Positions 24,101 through 36,100 of a stretch of 64,000 nt of DNA are shown one piece after another. Numbering within the stretch: the first letter of the stretch is position 1; every line of letters starts with the position of its first letter. This DNA is from Aphrophora alni (lineage: Eukaryota > Arthropoda > Insecta > Hemiptera > Aphrophoridae), in assembly GCA_963513935.1 (NCBI GenBank), contig OY740771.1:18645349-18709348 (forward strand). Direction: 5' to 3'. The translations under genes were made by a program, and so were the position numbers. Under the pieces are notes generated by a model. The model was not told the DNA's origin and searched no databases. It worked only from the letters and a program-made list of their open reading frames with translations.

Positions 24101-27100
24101 TAGCCAAGCGTAAAATATTAAGAGTTTAGTTTTAGAAAACGTTTAGGTATTTGTAAAGTAAAGACGCTGGATTATAGCAGTAAACAACTTTATATGTTTA
24201 TTAAGACCTTAATATTTAGAAAACGTGACGAAAACAGATTAGCTAGATGAGAGGATCATTGGAGCTGCAAGATTGTTAGTAAATAACTCTGTATGTTTAT
24301 GAAAGGAATAAATATTGATTTTACGTGAGATAGATAAGATAGTTAGTTCGAAGCAAGGATTTAGTGTAGTGTTGAAGAAATAATATTCAATAATAAGTAG
24401 GTGGATTCAATATTAAATATTCAATAAAATGTGACGAGAGAGAGTTGAGATTCATTTGCAGATCGTATTGGAACCAAAAGGTCTTCATGTCTTATCAGTA
24501 GACAGATAAGGATTGTCTCATATCGAGGGGACTTGTTTATGCTTAAACCAGGCCTAGAATTCCTTTGCATGACATTAAGACGAGATACAGCGTGTGACAG
24601 AATTATTGTTCTGAAAATAAAAAACTTTTGACGTATAATCGAAAATTAACTTGCGTTTTCAAATAAAAAACTACTTAAATAAAGGATAATTGGTTTTAAA
24701 TAAAGTAAATAAGAACAAAAGTAAATTACTTAAATAACTTTGATAGAATTAAAAGTAAATTTCTGAGTAAAGAATTTAGAATAAATTTTAAAAATAAAAT
24801 TTCTTTTTGAATTTGAATAATAACATCTAGAAAGGATTACATAAACAAAAAATCGACGATGCTAGTAATAAACTTGGTAAAAATAAACATCATTTCAACT
24901 TTGGATGAAACTATTTTGATGAAATTTTTTATGAATTTTAAAATTTTCTTCGTGTAGATGCATTTAAGGAGTACATGAACATTTTGGGTGGATGGTTGAG
25001 CGTTTGTGTAGTCAAAATAGAATGTTTTATTCGTAAGAATAAGGCATTCTGAGACTGCATAAGAGGGCGTGTGGTGAAATAGGGATGTGTTTTGGGCTTT
25101 ATCTTGAATCAAGTAGGGATATTGTATTCAACCACTGCACATTTCAACGTCACAACATGTTACTCTGTGTAAGAGTCTAAAGAGCAATTAGAAGTATGCA
25201 CGGTATAAAGTAGACGGTTAGAAGAACCTATGTAGGAGAGGTTAGGAAGAAAAATGCATAAATAAGTGTGACATTATTACATGAAAAACTTCATGTAATA
25301 AATTTTAGACAGATGTTGATTGAAAACAAATTGTAGGATATATATGCAGACGCGATCAAGCTGCATATACATGGAATAAACCGGACGTGACATTATTAGG
25401 GAGTACTTACGTAACTAAATGTATAATTCTTATAAAACTGTAAAAATGTTGATTAGCTGATTAGAATAGGTAATTAGATGTTAAATTGTAAAACGATAAG
25501 TTGTATGTTTGACATTGATAAATATTAAGGATTATTAGATAATATGAGATAAAAAATTGTTAGTTTTAAGTGATTTATGGTTTGAAAATATGAAGAATAG
25601 TTGTGTAAAGTTTGAGAATTTATGTAAGTTTTGCCAAGACAGATAATAATAAAGTTTTTTAAGTTTTTGATGTTAAATAGTGAGTAAAGGAGGCTAAGTT
25701 TCTGTTTTTGAAAGGAAGGAGTAATAAATTAATAATAAGTAGAGAGATTTTAATGAATTTTATAGAAAGGATAAATAAGTAGTGTTTTTTAAATAAATAA
25801 TAATGGAATTTGAAATAATAAATGATGTTAAGCAGTTATTTGATAAAGGTGTCTAAAGATTTTGATGAAATAAGGTGTTAGCTGGGAAAGCAATGTAAAT
25901 TTTATTATTTTTTTTGAAGTTTTTGTATTTAAGTGGTTGATGATTAAGGAGATTTTAATGAAGTAATTTAAATGAGAGAATTTTTGAGTTTTTTATAAGA
26001 AGATGATGGCTTTACAGAAGTATTGAGTAAAGTGGTATTTAAAATGAAGTTGTTCTGTTAATAAACTTTTATAAAGAAGGTAGTTAGGTTGCATTAATGG
26101 TAATTTTTGAGTTTTTAAGAGGTTTTTTGAGTACTGCGATGATATATAAAGAGGAATACGGCGATTTTAATGAAACAAGAGGAGATTTAAGGAATTCTAC
26201 GAAATACGGCGATTATTATGATTTTTAAAGGAAGCTACGTTGAAATAAGGAGATTATTTATGAAAGAATATAGGTAAATAATAAGGAGTTTTTTATTATG
26301 AAGAATTTGTTTGGGGATTAATGCAACTTGAATTATTGAAATATGAAAGATAAGATGGAAATAATTTTAAGATAGAATACTGAGAGATGATACAATGGTA
26401 AAGAAGTAATTTTGAAATAAATAGATGAGTTTTGTAAGTGAGTTTATATTTTTTGTAATAATGATGTTATATTTTGAATTTTAGTTGAAGAAAAGAGCTT
26501 TTTGTAATTGTAAAATCAGTAGTTAACATGTTATCCCAGCGAGACAAAGAGTAATTAAGAATTTGATAGAGAATAAATAGTTATTGGATTTAAACTAAAA
26601 TAAATAATAATGTAAAATCTGAATTGAAAAGTTTTAAGGTGAATTGAAGTAATTTTGAATAATAAGTAAATAATTTTGTAATAATGTTAATTAAAAATGA
26701 GAGGTCTTAAATTGTAATTGTGTTTAGTTGAAAAATGATTCAGATGAATATCTAGAGTCAAAGGTAGATTTTCAAAGGATGTAGAAATGTCGTCTTGGCA
26801 AAGAGGATGAGACGTAGAAAAAGTATATAGACGGCTGTCTGGGAGATAAGCTTTGAGTGACGGGATCCTGTCAACAAAAAAAAAAAAAATGTTGATGGAA
26901 AGTTTCCGCCAACGAGGTTGGAAAGGAAACTGATGATGGGCTTTATTGGATAAATAGAGATAAGGCTTAGCACTAATTGATTCGTATATTTTAATATTTA
27001 TGAGTTATGATGACTCAAATAAATTGAGATAGTGAAATAGGATTTTAGCAAATAGATTTTTTAGTTTTTATGTAAAAAGAGAATCTTTCTTAAATTAGGT

Positions 27101-30100
27101 ATACTAGTGATACTTATTTTCTTTATGAGGTCCTTAACTGCTGAAATAAGGAATCTTGAAAATCTATTGAAAAATTTTTCACATTTTGGGTTTTTCTTTC
27201 GAATTGAGTTTATATATATAGAAAAGATTTATAGTACAATACTTGTATTGTAATACAAATCTTTTGTGGGGTTTTGTGGTGATGTGAAAAATCATAATTT
27301 GTAATAGATTTAAAATCCGCGGTTTAGCGCCGAAAACAGGCTGTTCAAATCATAAATTTATTCAATAACTTCATAAATAAAAGAAAAATAGATTTTCAAG
27401 AAAACCAAATATGTAATAATGTCAATTTTAGTATAATTTGTTTTTTATAAATAGAATATGTAAAATTTGTGTTATGTGGGGAGTATGTTGAACTTTGGTA
27501 ACGTTTACCGGAACAGCTCTCTTGCGGAAGAGAGAAAAATCTCGTGCTTAGTTCAGTCTTCGTTTGGGGCTAGTTGCTCTAAGACCTATGAATGGCAGTT
27601 CTCCGAGTTTCTGTTAGAACATTAAAAAATGTGTTCAGAAGTTAAATTTGTGAAAGACATGGTGTATTAACAATTTCAAAAGTGCTAAGACAATATTGTT
27701 TTCAATAAATAAACTTTTAAATGAAAAGGCGTAATAACTTGCAATTTTTTAGTTATGTTGTGCAATCGCTGCCACGTGATTTTCGAATTCTCGACAAAGA
27801 ACTCTTCTATAAGATATATGGAACAATTAAAGTTAGCATAAGACATTAATAATTGGTTGTAATACATGTACAACAAAATAAATCTCGTGAGCGATGAACA
27901 AAAGACAATTCGTTGATAGTGGACAAAGCATCTCTAAAAATTAGCACGCAGTCACATGGAAAGACACGAATCATCCTTCGAGGAAAAGTGTTTTTTTTAT
28001 AAAGAACATAACGTGATTTGGTATAACACGTTTAGACTTTCATTATTTAACCATATATATGTACTTTGAACAATTTAGAACTTTTTATATACTTTCAAGA
28101 TATATATTTGATATCATAAAATTATGTATTTCATTAATAAGATTCAATGTGTTTGTTGTGGAGTCTTTAAGTAAAATAATATGATCAAATAAAGTTATTT
28201 GTTTTATTAATAAAACTAATTCTCAATTTCAATAAAAAATTATATATTTTATAATTAAATTATTTGCTATGAGAAGTAAAGTAAAATCTTTTTTTTATTA
28301 TTTTTTGGAGTTACAACTAAATAACTTAAAGTTATTAATATAATTTGATTAGATTCTTTTTCAAATGATAGTAATATTGATAGGATGTAAGATGTCTTAT
28401 ATAAATTTTTCTTTTTTTATTTCTGTTACATGAATCTAATATGTTTTATGTTTAATAAATTTTTATGTAATATTTCAGAGACAAGTGTTTTCATTTTTGA
28501 AACCCAGAATCACTGTGAGTACACTGTAAAAAGAGCTTGCGACCCCAGAGATTTTATAAATGATTAAATTCACTTTTTTCTAAATTGGTATGCTAAAGCA
28601 AACCTGGCGCCCTATAGTCGAGCAAATTAATAAATTAACAACATTAAAAGTAACTTCACACCCATTTTTTTGAATTGTTACAAACATTAAAAAGAAAGAC
28701 CATTAAATTTACTTTATCTGAAAATTCTGTTAATTTTAAACCAATTATTTATTTTTTATTTTTAATGATCATTAACAGTTACAGAATCAACAGTTCTGTT
28801 TTAAACAACTATTTATCTTCATCTTACAAGTCAGGCTGACTCAGAGTTGCTTCACTCACAAGCCTAACCAGTCTCGGGTTTTTGATTATCTAACATAGAT
28901 GTCGATTTTAGTAGATAGAAAAAACTCGAACACAAGATCTCACAAAAATTATGTTTACTTAATCAAACACGTTTCAACAACAAAGTCACCATCCTCAGTG
29001 ATACATGAGCTATAATAATTAAACTATAACCGAGGATGGCGACTATGTCGTTGAAACGCATTTTGATTAAATAAACATAATTTTTGTGAGATCTTGTGTT
29101 CGAGTTTTTTCTATCTAATATTATCTCACAAGTCAAGCTCAATATTTATTTATTGATTTTAGTAGTTATTTTCAATATTCCACTATAGGCCTACTATATG
29201 TTTAGTGTATAATTATCTGTGAAAATTTGTAAATCTGTGCAGATTTATTTAAATATGTGCACAAATAAGTAATATTTCTAATATAAATTGATTTCAGGAA
29301 GAAGAATGGATGGAACGTATCAGAGACAGTCAGGCAGAAGTTTATAAGTTGACGGATGTAATTAGTTCACTTACAGATGAGTTGTCTGGCGTCAAGACTG
29401 AAATAGAACGTGACAAATCTAAACATGCGACTATACAGCAAAAGCTGGAAGAAGCCAAAGATACAATAGAATCACTTAAATCACAGGTAAATTTTTAAGC
29501 AATGAGATGTTAATTATGTGTATGAATACATCATTTTAATCCACTGTCAATTACAACTTGTCTGACAAATGTTTTTTATTTAGTTTGATTTATAACAGAA
29601 GAGTAGATAGGGGGAGACGGTTTTTTAACCTAATCTAACCAATATCTCTAAATTGCTTTATTGACAAAGAGATTTTATTGACACCGTAACTTTTTTCATG
29701 AATATACGAAAATTACGGCTCTATAATTAATTGTAACAGTACACGGTTGCAAAAAGTATCTAAAGCGATCAGTCCATTATTTATGTCCATTCAGTTTTTA
29801 TTTGTACATTCTTATTTTGATTTATGATCAGTTTGCAATTTTATAACTTTTCATTAAATATAGAGTAACAAATTCAAAAAATATGTTACCCAATATAATC
29901 TTTATTTCATTCTGCTTATCTGACTTTTTTGCTATCTAACCAGACCGACTCCCATATTAGGTCGGATAGTATTGAGTCTATTATAATTTGAAGTAAACAA
30001 AAAATTTGTATTTATTTTCATTAATCCGATGTAAAATTTATAATTTGTTATGTTTACATCAACGTATAATTAATTAACATTACCTTACATCAACTTATAA

Positions 30101-33100
30101 TTTGATGTAGAATAATAACAACTTGTATCTGAGATACTATTGTTTTTATTTACCTGGAATTCAAAGGATAGAGTAATTTGTATCATTGCAAAAAATGTCT
30201 ACCTCTGTTTCTACTTATCTTCATTTTTTAAGGCTTCAGAAAATTAAAAAATAATTTTTGACATGCTGTCCACCTGTCATTGTTGTCTACATAAGCATGA
30301 TAGTAGCTATGAAAATAATTAAGATATGAACATGAATGTCATATAGAACCCTATTGAAATTCAGAAAAATCTAGGCCTAGTGAAAATGTCAAAAACCGAT
30401 TTTTTTTTTCCATATCTCTTGTGTTATTCAACATGTAACTCACTAAATTAGATCAAATTTACAGATTTCTGTTTTGCAATGAGTGATAACAACCCTAACT
30501 TTCTATGACATACGGCAAAGTTATTTTTCAAAAATGTAATTATGAACCCCGAATTCCTGGAAAATGTGATATTTGTATAGTTACAAGATTCGGCAGGGTT
30601 GAGTCACCAACGTGAGTAGAAACTCTTTCACACATCTTTGAAGTCTGATTGGGCCAAGACACTGACATGAGCAAAGCAAGTCGAGACTTGAATATATATA
30701 TAGATCTATGAGGCTCTAGTTAACAGCAAGAAAGTAGTGATATATACAATTACAGGGTTCAGAAAACCTGTGTAACAACTATTTTAAACCAACTTATCCT
30801 TCTCCTTAATCTAACAATATAATTCAACATTTCATACAAGGCCCAAGAAACTAATTTTTTGCTCATTACATTTCGAGGATCTGCTTTTATTATATTATAT
30901 ATATTATGGGGCTGGTTAAGTAGCATATCAACTTGTTTTTATTTTATATGATTCAAAATTTATAATTTGTTTAAAAATGATTATTGTCCTTCCAGTTAAA
31001 TGAAAAGGAAGGAATAACTGGTAAACTGCATGGGGCTCTGACACACCTTAGCCTAAAAGTTGTGTCCAATGTTCAGAACTTGGAAAACAAAGAGTCTTTA
31101 CTGAGACACTGCGAGGAGCAAAATGTTCAACTACAATCATTGCTCCAAGAAGTAAGTCAATTAATATAGCCTATGTTTAGCTTTTCAATAAAAGAATTTA
31201 ATTGTCAGGGACGGTTATTGACCTTTAGGAGGAACCTTTGAAACCGATTTACAAAATCAAAAAAAAACCCTCCCAGCAACCCATCTTGAAAATGTGTAAT
31301 TGGCATAAATGGCTTGTGAAACCTCAAATTAAAGCCCTTTAAAAACCATGTTTCTGTTAGAAGCATATTCGTTCGCTATATCCAAAATGTTTATTTTAAG
31401 TTATTTTCTATAATTTTATAAAAATAAATTATCTTACTTTGAAATAGTATTTATTACAAAATTCAATATTTGAGATTGCACAAAGTCAAAATCACAACAA
31501 TAGACAAATTTTTTAATTGGACAAATGACAGTAAAATTGAAACAAATTTAGGTAAGACTATAATGTGGTTTTTTTTTATGTCACCTTTCCTTGATTTTTG
31601 AAAATGTCTTCATTTAGTCCGAACTTCCATTTCTAAGAATTAATTTAAATATTATTTCTACCCAAACAATAATTTATTAAAGTTGTCAGAACTGGTATAG
31701 CAATATTATTTTTGTGAGAAACTTTCATTACAATTAGGCTAGTTAATGATACAATTATTAGTCATTTCCCCCTAGTATTGTCTAAGTTACTAAGCTATTT
31801 TCATAATGTGATAACCTATTTTTATAAAATTCTAGAAAATAACTTACAAAATGATATTTTTTAGTGAAAAATGTGTTGGCCAATTCACAAGCCGTGTGTA
31901 TCCATTACACATTTTTGAGATGGGGTGGTGGGGTCGTGTTTTATGATTTCATAAATAGGTATTCTAAGGTTTCTCTAAAAGTGAATAATTGTCCAAGGAT
32001 AGATAATGCATTTCTCTTTCCATCGTTTACATAATAGAGGTGGTAAGTTTTGAAAACATAACTCTTGTATACTTAAAATACAGCTGGTACACGATCATAT
32101 TAAGACCTAAATTTCTGTGAGTGAATTACTATTCGTAGTATAAGTAAAGTTATGTGATGGGTCAAAACATTTATGTCGAGTATTTTGGTGCGCTAAGGTC
32201 CTCTGAGTTTAAAAAATTCCTTTTTGGAATGATGTCTATCAGTAATATGTGTAGTACTCTACAGTACAAAACATGTGAACCGATTTTAATCAAATTTTGT
32301 ACCTGAACGTATTTTACCCCATCAATTTTTTTCTTCTTTTTTTCAATAAATAAAAATTGGATACAGCTGCCAAGAAAAAAATACTAAAATATATTTTTAT
32401 AGTTGGCTCAAACGAGGTTAATGAAATTTGAGTATCATCAAAGGATCCAAATAAAACATATTGCTCATCATTTCTTCAAAAATACTTCGTGAGTTATCAG
32501 GAAAATGTAAAAGATTGGTCATGAAGGTGTTTTAAAATAATTAATTTCTCAAAATCAGCTCTTTAGGTTTCGTTCGAATTTTAGTAAAATTTGGAAATTC
32601 ATAACTCAAATCCGTGTGTAATATTACAAATAAACAAATATTACGGTTCGGGAATAATTGACAAAACAGAAATAGACCTTGATTTTAATAAAATATGACT
32701 TATGGTGATGATACACAAGTAAAGCAAGTTAAAGCTCTTATTTAAATATTGTTTATAGATGATGTCGATACTTCATTTTCACTCTTTTATTGACAACTTA
32801 TCAAAATGACATTTTTGGTGACAGTTAGTTTTTATTTGGAGTTTTTAATGTTAAAACACATTTTATGTTCTGTTTTGTTTATCCGATGATGAGCAAGAGT
32901 TTTTTCACCTTTACTTACATTTCTCAATCTTCATCACTTTACAAAAGAAAAGAAGATACAGTAAAGATCTCAAGCCCTTAAATACTCTAATAGTATCAGT
33001 ATTGGAACAGAACAAGAGACACTGGATAGGAAAGATGAAAAAGATAGATCTAACCTATGGTATTAAGCCACAATTCGAATTATCGTAGTAGGAAATGCCA

Positions 33101-36100
33101 GCTGTAATTCATTTGACATGCGCAAGGAGACGGTCCTGGCCAGCAGTGAATCTCAGGCAATGTAATTGAACAGTCGATTTTTTTCACCAGTGACCGGTTA
33201 AAGAAAAACCAACGATATTATCTTTAAAAATGGTTGGCTAAAATCATTAAGACCCAGAGGAGTATGGATTATTAGGTCCTTGAGCTTATTTACTGTAATT
33301 GTAACAGAGAGAGTTATGACTAAGATGGGTTACGCAATCTTTGATGTAGACCACATTTCCCTTTACCAAATTGTTAATATGTAATTAATCACTACATTAG
33401 TATTATAGGTATAATTATTAATTGTTTAAACTCATCATAAAGCTGGCGTAGTGTATCAGTGACCTAGAGTGCTTATTGGAATAATAGATGATATAATTAA
33501 CGGCCCACACGCTTACCTAACAACAAGTTCGACAATTATTTGCATAACCATAATTTTATAATCCCTTAACTTATAACCCATCACCTCAAACCAAAGACTA
33601 TATGTAAAAAAGTTGTAGATCCAGCTAGGTTCCCTCAGAATTGCCAACCTCGTACTAAAGTGAACATCTGAGGGTTTTTCACCTTCATACTATAACACCA
33701 TAAAAATCTATAATGTTCATCAAACACAGCTTTATCAATATTTTAAACTTGTCTTTTGTGATACAAACAGTTTCAAAATGTGTTTTGTAAGACCTATTCT
33801 AAATTGTTTTTTGACTTTCAGAAAATTAATCAAGAAGAATTGAAAGATGAACAAATAGCAAATTTAAAAAAAGAACTTGAGATGCTCCATTCCCAGCTGG
33901 ATATGGAACAAAAGAAGCATACCCAGGTAATAGTCTTTTTTGTTCTTATTTATTATAGTTTAAAATAAATTATGCAAACATATCGTAAAATCTTTTCACT
34001 GTACACAGAAACACTTACAAAAATAGACTTTGATTTTGATTATATTTGTTTGGACAGAACTCTACCACTATTTAAGTCAAGTCTTTACATATAGGCTTAT
34101 CTTAAAGACTTGGGCTTTGCAACCTACACAGTAAGTCACGTTTAAATCAAATTACGGGATTCTTGCAGAAAGTAAAGAATGTTGGATTTTGTGATGTATA
34201 CAATTGTACAAGAGTGGGAGTATCGCGTGACATCGTATGATGTGTGATGTCATATGGTTCGATATGTCATACGACAAATTAATAAATGCTATTGGCTGCA
34301 ATCCAGTTCCTTTTCCCACCAGCCCTTATTACTGACGCTTTCCCTGGCTACATATTCAAGCCAGTCTTGAACTCACCTTCCTACCTGAAACACGCAGTCG
34401 TAGCTATATTCTAATACAATGTGTTTTATTTAAAATGAACCCAAATTTAGTAATATCGTTACCATATATTACAGTGGCAACGAGCATATATTACAGTGGC
34501 GATGAGGATAGTGGTTTATAATTAATTGTAGAAGATTAAACGACATGAAGACGTGTTAGGGAAGTTATTGAAAAAAGTGTTTAAATACGTTTTCGTTAGT
34601 AACAAAAGTGTAAAGTTACGGAGGGAAAAGAACGTGTAGTGGCAGTACTATTTTTTCTCTCATGTCTGAGGATCAGAATATTTCAGTGTCTTGTGTAAGC
34701 AACATGTCTACCACAATAATTGGGAAACTCTGAATTTAATAGTGCAGACGAAACTTGGAGTTCGTACATAGAAAGGTTTGAACTGTTTGTGGAATGTAAC
34801 AGCATTCCAGATGATAAAAAAGTGTCTACCTTATTAACGGTTGTAGGTGTAAAAACATTTAGCTTATTACGAGACTTATGTACTCCGAATAAACCCGGAA
34901 CAAAAACGTACAATGAATTAGTGACAATAATTAATTAGGGAACATTTATACCCTAAACCTTCTTTTATATCCGAAAGATATAAATTCAGTTTAAGAACGC
35001 AACACGAACACGAAAGCATTGCCGAATATATTGCTAACTTAAAAAAATTATCAACTTATTGTGAGTTTGGCGCGACATTAAACGAACATTTAAGAGACAG
35101 ATTAGTTAGCGGTTTAAAAAGTGACGCTATCAAACAAAGACTTTTATCCGAGACGAACCTAACATACAAGAGGGCAGTAAAAATTAGTACTTCCATTGAG
35201 GGAGCGGAAAAGGATGCGCAAACAATAGCCGGAGGTAGCGACCCTCAACTCAGAATGCAGAGAATGGCAATTTCATCGAGATAATGGAAACCTGGGAAAG
35301 CAGGAAGAATTCAAAGTGTCAACCAAAAGTGATGTGAAAGTGATGTGTTATTGTTGCGGTCAGCAAGGTCATTTTAGAAATAAGTGTTTTCATAAAAATA
35401 GTGTGTGTCACAATTGTGGAATTAAAGGACACTTAGCGAAGGTATGTAGGAAAAGAGTTAAAATATCTCAGAATAAGAATAAATATGTATCTAGAAATAA
35501 TAATAATTTTCATAAACACAACAAAAGTCATTTCGTTGGAGTGAAAAATACTCAAGAATTAGATAGAGATATAGTGTCAAATGTAGACGATGATGTGTAT
35601 GATTTAAATAATCTGTTTAAAGTAGAGGATGAAAATAATACTAAAAGAGTTAAAGTAGAGCCTATTACAGTTGAGGTAATGGTAGGGAGTAAAGTTATTA
35701 CTTTTGAAGTAGATACAGGATCTGCAGTAACTGTAGTGAATGAAAACTTTTATTTGAGAAATTTTAGTAATTGTAAACTATATCCTAATGATTTAAAATT
35801 AAATTCTTATACTAATGAAGAAATAGTCCCAACTGGAAAATTAAAGGTTAATGTTAAATATGGTAAATTAAGTAAAATACTTGATTTGTATGTAATTAAA
35901 AGGGGGGCTCATCCTTTAGTGGGCAGAGATTGGTTAAAGACCTTGGAAATAAATATTTGTTTTGAAAATAAATTGTTAGGAGTATTGGGTCAGTCAAACC
36001 CAAACAAAGTTGTAAATGAAGCTAAACGTGAAGATTTAGTAAATAAATTATGTAAGGAATTTCCAGAAGTATTTACTGAAAAATTAGGTACATGTAAAAC

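Larger units (their letters stand above)
20653..28682 (+). mobile_element. 8.0-kb LTR retroelement with one gag-like ORF (non-autonomous)
   Basis: Two direct repeats of about 1.4 kb begin TGTGGTGATG and end TTACA, with AACA on both outer sides. After the 5' LTR comes a primer-site-like sequence, a leader with a splice-donor-like site, and a 569-codon ORF (22175-23884). Then follow about 3.4 kb with no plus-strand ORF of note up to the 3' LTR. I saw no protease, reverse transcriptase, RNase H or integrase motif, so it would depend on another element. No clear polypurine tract precedes the 3' LTR; the last bases are G/T-rich (cttttgtggggttt). The plus strand is poor in C throughout. It sits in an intron in sense orientation. 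Confidence 0.85.
28910..29146. repeat. Inverted-repeat element with hammerhead-like cores in both arms
   Basis: The left arm 'tagatagaaaaaactcgaac' followed by 'acaagatctcacaaaaatta' returns inverted at about 29080-29113. Each arm carries a CTGAGGA...GAAAC module pointing inward to outward. A related element lies at about 55685-55860. The flank 'ctatctaatattatctcaca' occurs at the right end here and inverted at the left end of the other copy. Confidence 0.75.
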
